Positions 44,467 through 49,811 of a stretch of DNA of 49,811 nt are shown one piece after another. Under the pieces are notes generated by a model, which was given only the letters and a program-made list of their open reading frames with translations, was not told where the DNA came from and did no database searches. The stretch is from Spirochaetia bacterium (GTDB lineage: Bacteria > Spirochaetota > Spirochaetia > DAHUYW01): NCBI GenBank assembly GCA_030041455.1, contig JASHNV010000061.1, positions 1 to 49,811 on the forward strand, read 5' to 3'. The first letter of the stretch is position 1. Each line of letters opens with the position of its first letter. A program made the position numbers and the translations under genes.

Positions 44467-44846
44467 GCGTTCCTGCCGAGCTACGGTACACGAAAGACCA
44501 CGAGTGGGTGCGTCCGGACGGCCCGCGCGCGCTCGTCGGGATCACCGACTACGCGCAGAGCGCGCTCGGCGACATCGTCTTCGTCGAGCCCCCGAAGGTC
44601 GGCGCCGACGTCTCGCGGGGCCTGGAGGTGACCACGGTGGAGTCGGTCAAGGCGGCTTCGCCGATCTACGCGCCGGTCTCCGGGAAGATCGTCGAGGCGA
44701 ACGGCGCGCTCGACGCGACTCCGGAGCTCATCAACCAGCGACCGTACGAAGCGTTCATCTTCGTCGTGGAGATGAGCGAGCCGAAGGAGCTCGACGAACT
44801 GCTCTCTCCGGAGCGCTACGAGCAGCTCATCGCGCCGCGGCAGTGA
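44463..44846 (+). CDS. gcvH: glycine cleavage H-protein
   Basis: 127 residues. The lipoylated Lys is K63 in VESVKAASPIYAPVSG; YTKDHEWV near the start and LGDIVFVEPPKVG are standard. It shuttles the aminomethyl group between P, T and L proteins. L-protein (lpd) and lipoylation genes are not in the window. Confidence 0.96.
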   Translation: MSVPAELRYTKDHEWVRPDGPRALVGITDYAQSALGDIVFVEPPKVGADVSRGLEVTTVESVKAASPIYAPVSGKIVEANGALDATPELINQRPYEAFIFVVEMSEPKELDELLSPERYEQLIAPRQ

Positions 44847-44850
44847 GACC

Positions 44851-46197
44851 GTGCGCTCGCCGTACCTTCCGCACACCGACTCCGAGATCGAGGAGATGCT
44901 CGCCTCGCTCGAGATGTCCTCGATCGACGAGCTGTTCGCCGACATTCCCGACGGAATCCGGCTGAAGAGGCCCTTGGACCTCCCGGACGGCCTCTCGGAG
45001 TTCGAGGTGACGGCAAGGATCGAGAGCCTCGCCGCGGCCAACCGGGTCGACCGCGTCTCCTTCCTCGGCTGCGGAAGCTACGACCACATCGTCCCGGCCA
45101 CCGTTCCCTACGTGATGGGGCGGAGCGAATTCGCGACCTCCTACACCCCCTACCAGGCCGAGATCTCCCAGGGGCTCCTGCAGGCCATCTTCGAGTTCCA
45201 GTCGCTCATGTGCGAGCTCACGGGCCTCGACGTGTCCAACGCGTCGCTGTACGACGGCGCGAGCGCCGCCGCGGAGGCCTGCACCATGGCGATCGAGGCG
45301 AGGCCGGGCTCCGACGCGATCCTCGTCTCCGAGACGCTCCACCCGGGCGTGCGCCGCGTCCTTGCGACCTATTTCTCCCATCGCGGCGTGAGGCTCCTCG
45401 CCGTGCGCGAGCGGGAGGGCGCCGTCTGCCTCGACGATCTCGACGATCTCCTCGGCGAATCGGTCGCCGCCCTCATCGTCCAGTCGCCGAACATCTACGG
45501 CTATCTCGAGGACTACGAGGGCGTCGCGGAGCGGGTTCACGCGGCGGGCGCCCTTTTCATCGTGACCGCGAATCCGATGTCGCTCCCGCTCCTTCGTACT
45601 CCGCGCGAGTGGGGCGCCGACATCGCCGCGGGAGATACCCAGCCCTTCGGCATCCCGCCCTATTTCGGCGGCCCCACGGCGGGCTACCTCACCGCCGTCT
45701 CCGGGCTCCTTCGCAAGATGCCGGGCCGGATCGTCGGCGAGACGCTCGACGCGGCGGGAGACCGCGCCTTCGTGCTCACGCTGCAGACCCGCGAGCAGCA
45801 CATCAAGCGGGAGCGCGCAACCTCGAACATCTGCACGAACCAAGCGCTCGTCGCCCTCGGCAACGCGGCCTACCTCGCCACGGTCGGGGAAAAGGGTCTC
45901 CGCGAGGTCTGCGCCCTGAACGTCGAGAAGGCGCGCTACCTTCACGCCCGCCTCGTCGAGGATCTCGGGCTTCGACCGCTCGCGGACCGACCCTTCTTCA
46001 ACGAGTTTACGATTCGCCTTCCGCGGCGCGCCGAGGAGGTCCTGCGCGCGATGGAAGGCGAGGGGTACCACGCGGGAGTCGCCTTGGGCGGCTTGAAGGG
46101 CGGTCCGGACGACCTCGTCGCCGTCGCGGTGACCGAGAAGCGAACGAGGGCCGAGCTTGACGGCTATGTCGAGGCGCTCCGGCGGGTGCTCAGGTGA
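44851..46197 (+). CDS. gcvPA: glycine dehydrogenase P-protein, subunit 1
   Basis: 448 residues. YLPHTDSEIEEMLASLEMSSIDELF, YTPYQAEISQGLLQAIFEFQSLM and TSNICTNQAL are typical of the N-terminal half of split P-protein. It forms the decarboxylase with subunit 2, where PLP is held. GTG 44851 is 4 bases after gcvH. Overlaps subunit 2 (GTGA). Confidence 0.95.
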   Translation: MRSPYLPHTDSEIEEMLASLEMSSIDELFADIPDGIRLKRPLDLPDGLSEFEVTARIESLAAANRVDRVSFLGCGSYDHIVPATVPYVMGRSEFATSYTPYQAEISQGLLQAIFEFQSLMCELTGLDVSNASLYDGASAAAEACTMAIEARPGSDAILVSETLHPGVRRVLATYFSHRGVRLLAVREREGAVCLDDLDDLLGESVAALIVQSPNIYGYLEDYEGVAERVHAAGALFIVTANPMSLPLLRTPREWGADIAAGDTQPFGIPPYFGGPTAGYLTAVSGLLRKMPGRIVGETLDAAGDRAFVLTLQTREQHIKRERATSNICTNQALVALGNAAYLATVGEKGLREVCALNVEKARYLHARLVEDLGLRPLADRPFFNEFTIRLPRRAEEVLRAMEGEGYHAGVALGGLKGGPDDLVAVAVTEKRTRAELDGYVEALRRVLR

Positions 46198-47675
46198 GCG
46201 AGCTCATGTTCGAGCGCTCGCGGAAGGGCAGGGTGGGTTACCGCTTTCCCGCAAGCGACGTCGCCCCGCTCCCGTCTCTCGACGCGGCGGAGCTTTTCGG
46301 CGAGCGCTATGCGCGGAGGATCCCGCTCCGACTCCCCGAGCTCTCCGAGGTGGACGTGGTGCGCCACTTCGCCGCGCTTGCCCGGAGGAACTACAGCATC
46401 GAGCAGGGGATGTATCCGCTCGGGTCGTGCACGATGAAGTACAACCCGAAGATCAACGACCAGCTCGCGGGTCTTCGGGGCTTCAGCGCGCTCCACCCGC
46501 TGCAGCCCGAGGCGTCCGTCCAGGGGCTGCTCGAGCTCCTCCACGACCTCACCGCGCGCCTGTGCGAGATCACCGGAATGGCCTGGGGCTCGCTGCAGCC
46601 CTTCGCCGGAGCGCAAGGCGAGTTCGTCGGCATGAAGCTCTTCAAGGCCTACTTCGCGGCGCGCGGCGAGAGGAAGCGCACCCGCATTCTCGTTCCCGAC
46701 TCGGCGCACGGCACGAACCCCGCCTCCGCGCACCTTGCGGGCTTCGACGTCGTAGAGCTCCGCTCCGACGCCCGCGGCATGGTCTCCCTCGAGTCGATCG
46801 AGCCTCACCTCGACGAGCGCCTCGCGGGCATCATGCTCACGAATCCGAACACGCTCGGTCTCTTCGAGCGCTCGATCGAGGAGATCGCGCGCGCCGTCCA
46901 CGGCGCCGGAGGGCTCCTGTACTACGACGGCGCGAATCTCAACGCGATCATGGGCAGGGTCCGACCCGGAGACATGGGCTTCGACGTCGTTCACCTCAAC
47001 CTTCACAAGACCTTCTCCACGCCGCACGGAGGCGGCGGGCCCGGGGCCGGACCGGTCCTCGTCGGGGAGAAGCTCCTCGCCTTCCTGCCTGAGCCCGACG
47101 TCCGCTCGGATGCCGGGGGCTATCGCCTGGCCTACGACCGGCCGGCGTCGATCGGCAAGGTCGCCTGTTTCTACGGCAACATCGGCGTGCTCGTCCGCGC
47201 CTACGCCTACCTGCTCTCCATGGGGCGCGACGGGCTTGCGGCGGCTTCCGAGCGCGCCGTGCTCAACGCGAACTACCTCAAGCGCCGCCTTCAGCCGCTT
47301 TTCGAGGTCCCCTACGACCGGCTGTGCAAGCACGAGTTCGTGCTCTCCGCGAGGACGCTGAAGGCCTCCTTCGGCGTCTCCGCGCTCGACATCGCGAAGC
47401 GCCTCCTCGACGGCGGCGTCCATCCTCCGACCATCTACTTCCCGCTCATCGTCGCCGAGGCGCTCATGGTCGAGCCGACGGAGAGCGAGTCGAAGGAGAG
47501 CCTCGATCGCTATGCCGAGATCATGGGCCTGATCGCCCGGGAGGCGCGCGAGTCGCCCCAAGCGCTCCGCGAGGCGCCGTCCTCGGCGCCCGTGCGGCGG
47601 ATCGACGAGGTTCGAGCGGCGAGGCATCCGATCGTCCGCTGGCGCGACGTTGACACGGGGGATCAACTCAAATAG
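46194..47675 (+). CDS. gcvPB: glycine dehydrogenase P-protein, subunit 2
   Basis: 493 residues. PLP Lys is K272 in HLNLHKTFSTPHGGGGPGAG; MYPLGSCTMKYNPKIN and DSAHGTNPASAHLAGF match the C-terminal half of P-protein. With subunit 1 it releases CO2 from glycine. Coupled GTG start at 46194. The gcvTHPAPB order as four adjacent genes is the split arrangement of anaerobes and spirochaetes. Confidence 0.96.
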   Translation: MSELMFERSRKGRVGYRFPASDVAPLPSLDAAELFGERYARRIPLRLPELSEVDVVRHFAALARRNYSIEQGMYPLGSCTMKYNPKINDQLAGLRGFSALHPLQPEASVQGLLELLHDLTARLCEITGMAWGSLQPFAGAQGEFVGMKLFKAYFAARGERKRTRILVPDSAHGTNPASAHLAGFDVVELRSDARGMVSLESIEPHLDERLAGIMLTNPNTLGLFERSIEEIARAVHGAGGLLYYDGANLNAIMGRVRPGDMGFDVVHLNLHKTFSTPHGGGGPGAGPVLVGEKLLAFLPEPDVRSDAGGYRLAYDRPASIGKVACFYGNIGVLVRAYAYLLSMGRDGLAAASERAVLNANYLKRRLQPLFEVPYDRLCKHEFVLSARTLKASFGVSALDIAKRLLDGGVHPPTIYFPLIVAEALMVEPTESESKESLDRYAEIMGLIAREARESPQALREAPSSAPVRRIDEVRAARHPIVRWRDVDTGDQLK

Positions 47676-47695
47676 GCTCATGCCCGGAGGAAGGA

Positions 47696-48679
47696 ATGGC
47701 CGATCTGTCCACCGCCTACCTTGGCCTGAAGCTGCGCAACCCGATCGTAGCGGCGAGCTCCAACCTTACGTCGACGATAAAGAAGATCCTTGCCTGCGAG
47801 AAGGCCGGCCTCGGCGCGCTCGTGCTGAAGTCGCTGTTCGAGGAGCAGGTCCGCCACGACACCGGGCGCCTCGCCGAGAACATCGACTCAAGCGCGCATT
47901 CCGACGCCCACGACATCATCGCGGGCGCGGGTGAAAACCACCTCGTCGACGCCTACCTCAAGCTCGTCGAGGAGGCGAAGAAGCGAGCCGGGATACCCGT
48001 CATCGCGAGCCTCCATTGCCTTTCGACGCGCTCGTGGGTCACCTACGCCCGGCGCATCGAGGCCGCCGGCGCGGACGCGCTCGAGCTCAATCTCTATCGG
48101 CTCGCCGACGATCCGAAGCTCGGCGCCCGGGAGGTCGAGGGCGGTTACCACGAGGCGGTCAAGCGCGTCGCCGCCGCGGTCTCCATACCGGTCGCCGTGA
48201 AGCTTGGCCCGCACTTCGACTCCCTCGCCGAGTCGGTCGGGAAGTTTCGCGACGACGGCGCGACGGGGGTGACGCTTTTCAACCGCTACTACCGACCCGA
48301 CGTCGACATCGAGTCCTTGAGAGCCATTCCGGCGAAGATCTTCTCGAGCGAGCGCGAGATGAATCTCCCGCTTCAGTGGATCAGCCTGCTCTCCGGAAGG
48401 GTGCAAACCGATTTTGCCGCGAGCACCGGCGTTCACGACGCCCCGGGGGTCATCAAGCAGCTCCTCGTCGGCGCGAAGGCGGTGCAGCTGTGCACGGCTC
48501 TCTACGAGAGCGGCCTCGATTTCGTGCCGCGGCTCCTCGCGGAGCTCTCCGCTTGGATGCTCCGCCACGGCTTCGGATCGGTCGCGGAGTTCAACGGAAT
48601 GCTCTGCCGCGAGCGGTGCGCGAGCCCGAGGCTCTTCGAGCAGAACCAATACATCCAGGCGCTCGTCGGCATCAGCTGA
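47696..48679 (+). CDS. dihydroorotate-dehydrogenase-like flavoprotein
   Basis: 327 residues with a TIM-barrel FMN fold: LGLKLRNPIVAASSNLT, LVLKSLFEEQ, ADALELNLY, VAVKLGPH, and ASTGVHDAPGVIKQLLVGAKAVQLCTAL. Family members annotated as DHOD-like often lack orotate activity. It follows gcvPB by 20 bases with a clear GGAGGAAGG and ATG 47696, so it is a likely member of the glycine operon. Substrate unknown. The pyrimidine pathway is not represented nearby. Confidence 0.83.
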   Translation: MADLSTAYLGLKLRNPIVAASSNLTSTIKKILACEKAGLGALVLKSLFEEQVRHDTGRLAENIDSSAHSDAHDIIAGAGENHLVDAYLKLVEEAKKRAGIPVIASLHCLSTRSWVTYARRIEAAGADALELNLYRLADDPKLGAREVEGGYHEAVKRVAAAVSIPVAVKLGPHFDSLAESVGKFRDDGATGVTLFNRYYRPDVDIESLRAIPAKIFSSEREMNLPLQWISLLSGRVQTDFAASTGVHDAPGVIKQLLVGAKAVQLCTALYESGLDFVPRLLAELSAWMLRHGFGSVAEFNGMLCRERCASPRLFEQNQYIQALVGIS

Positions 48680-48684
48680 CCCCT

Positions 48685-48723
48685 GAGCGGGCACGCTCCG
48701 CCGCGCCGGAATGGCGCCCGCTC
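48685..48723 (+). terminator. possible terminator hairpin of the gcv unit
   Basis: Perfect 8-bp stem GAGCGGGC/GCCCGCTC with a 23-base loop, 6 bases after the stop. An overlapping GCGCC/GGCGC hairpin is the alternative. No T-run, so it is uncertain. Confidence 0.35.
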
Positions 48724-49618
48724 CGATCGGAGGCCGACCCGCGATTTCGCCCGGGCGGCGCGCCTCGGGCGTCGTGCGCGCCTTCGGGCTCCCTACCGGT
48801 CGCTCTCGGCCCGACGTCGGAAGCTTCCGAGAGCCGCTTCCTTCACACCACACGGCGCTCCCGGTTCCGTCTCGACCGTCGCGAGGCGGTCGCGCGCTCT
48901 CAGGCGACGGACGGGCTCTCCTGAGGTCGAACCTCCCGAACGGGCGGGCCGGTACCGGTTCGTGCGACGGAACCCCTTGTACGGTCTCCCGACCTTGCCG
49001 GGAGGACGGATCCGGGGATTGCGCCGGAGGTCGCTCGACACGCTGAAGGCGGCCCTGGCGCCCTTTCGGCGCCCTCGCGGACAGCCCGCGTTGTCCCCGG
49101 CGCCGGACAATGTTCATGCGAGCGAGCGGCATGCGCGGGTCGACGACCGTGCCGCTGGAGCGTCACCCGGCCGGTCCGGTCAGCGTCCGCCGCTATGTCC
49201 GGACCTCACGGCGCGGGACACGGACGGGGCTTGCGGCAGGGATCGCCGGCGCCGCCGCGCCAGTCCGAGCGCCACGCGCCTCGAATCCGCGCACGATCGC
49301 GATCCTGCGATCGCCCGGCTCGATCGAGATCGGGCGATGATCCCGGCCGCTTTCGGCGCGGCGCGGGGAACGTTGTCTCCTTCGCGGCCGTCGGATAGAC
49401 GCGCCGGCTCCTAGCGGAGCGCGAGACGGGTCCGGTCGAGCAACAGGGCTCCCGTGTCGTGTCCTTACAAAAAGCTCGAACCTGATCGTGCCAGGATAGT
49501 ACGGCAAGGAAAGACGAACCGCGCCCGCGGGTTTGCTCCATACGGTGCAAGGAGATGGCCGCGAAGGCCGAAGACCGAGCGCTTCGGTCGCCGCTCGACC
49601 GAATCCGATCCGGAAAGG

Positions 49619-49647
49619 TTTACATTCCGTGAGAAAGGGGTTACCAT
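49619..49647 (+). promoter_or_regulatory. promoter TTTACA-N17-TACCAT
   Basis: TTTACA (49619-49624), 17 bases, TACCAT (49642-49647), about 22 bases before ATG 49669. Start near 49654 leaves a leader that just holds the GGGAGAGG Shine-Dalgarno. Confidence 0.6.
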
Positions 49648-49668
49648 TACGTCAGGGAGAGGCGCGGC

Positions 49669-49811
49669 ATGAACGGCGAGTTTGACGATATCCGTCCCTA
49701 CAACGACTCGGAACTACCCACCGTACTCGAGAGAATTTCGCGGAACAAGTGGCTGATCGCAGGGGCGAGGAGCGTCTTCTGGCCGCACTGTCCCCGGATC
49801 CTCAACCCCAT
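49669..49811 (+). CDS. N-terminus of a probable acyltransferase, cut by window edge
   Basis: 47 codons are visible: MNGEFDDIRPYNDSELPTV, then LERISRNKWLI. The FDDIRPYNDSE opening is the start of a spirochaete family annotated as lysophospholipid or glycerol-3-phosphate-type acyltransferase; the catalytic region lies outside. GGGAGAGG precedes ATG by about 6 bases, and a good promoter lies before it. Confidence 0.6.
   Translation, partial: MNGEFDDIRPYNDSELPTVLERISRNKWLIAGARSVFWPHCPRILNP

Larger units (their letters stand above)
48680..49668. other. 989-bp gap without a convincing gene
   Basis: The frames here are short, Arg/Ser/Pro-rich, on both strands at once and without ribosome sites or known motifs. 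There is a GAGCGGGC/GCCCGCTC inverted repeat at 48685-48723, possibly a terminator without T-run for the glycine operon. A strong hairpin ATCGCCCG/CGGGCGAT with a palindromic CTCGATCGAG inside lies at 49310-49338. The last 200 bases are AT-richer and hold the promoter below. It may be decayed coding DNA or a structured RNA. Confidence 0.55.

Noticed and set aside
48680-49668. tRNA, tmRNA or RNase P RNA in the large gap
   Set aside because: No TTCGA arm with matching acceptor stem, no tmRNA tag or RNase P core sequence was found by eye.
1-49811. CRISPR arrays or complete insertion sequences
   Set aside because: No regularly spaced repeats and no transposase or integrase frame anywhere in the window.

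Overview
The window is about 50 kb of GC-rich DNA, roughly two thirds G+C by eye, densely packed with genes. Gene content points to a spirochaete of the Treponema/Spirochaeta side, probably an uncultivated high-GC member. The reasons are a PEGA-domain protein beside a short ftsY, a lolCDE block next to mcsA-mcsB-clpC, tandem DUF115 (Maf-like) genes, a long form of GlyA, and a GldAFG-type ABC system. This is an inference from families and gene order; there is no rRNA gene in the window to confirm it. Many neighbouring genes overlap as ATGA or GTGA, which suggests translational coupling, and GTG starts are common.

Layout. 1-6.8 kb (+): 3' part of a PEGA-domain membrane protein, ftsY, a YwqK/MORN-like exported repeat protein, and lolC-lolD-lolE for lipoprotein export. 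6.9-11.0 kb (+): mcsA-mcsB-clpC, protein quality control; the McsB lacks key kinase residues. 11.1-16.2 kb (+): RNase Z and a coupled gldA-gldF-gldG-DUF4340 ABC cassette. 16.2-17.1 kb: a lower-GC patch with a lone Phd/YefM-type antitoxin and fragments that look mobile. 17.1-24.8 kb (-): five genes (acidic protein, GAF-like protein with an A10 frameshift, two DUF115 proteins, membrane protein with a degenerate GGDEF domain) behind one promoter. 25.0-32.5 kb: FtsB-like protein, TsaC/YrdC, DUF1015 (-), an unknown gene, a probable ZTP riboswitch with glyA, a UPF0104-type membrane protein and a GT4 glycosyltransferase. 32.5-37.1 kb: LsrG-like monooxygenase (-), ilvD (+), lon (-). 37.3-41.9 kb (+): recO, thpR, recJ, an M23 peptidase and rpsU, ended by a good terminator. 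42.2-48.7 kb (+): serC, gcvT-gcvH-gcvPA-gcvPB and a dihydroorotate-dehydrogenase-like gene. 48.7-49.7 kb: almost 1 kb without a convincing gene, then the start of a probable acyltransferase cut by the window edge.

How it fits together. serC, glyA and the glycine cleavage genes form a serine-glycine-one-carbon unit, and the ZTP riboswitch before glyA fits one-carbon control. ClpC, McsA/McsB and Lon form a proteolysis set. FtsY, LolCDE and the exported proteins form an envelope set.

Most notable observations: (1) McsB has lost the second Glu of NEED, the conserved Cys and an Arg, while ClpC keeps both phospho-arginine-binding glutamates; (2) a run of ten A residues splits the GAF-like gene exactly at a -1 slippage register; (3) rpsU seems to start at AUC behind an ideal Shine-Dalgarno sequence; (4) four promoters share TTKnnn/TTGnnn-N17-TACCnT; (5) three genes without a Shine-Dalgarno sequence carry a -10 box 5-6 nt before ATG, as expected for leaderless mRNAs. 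No CRISPR array, rRNA, tRNA or complete insertion sequence was seen.
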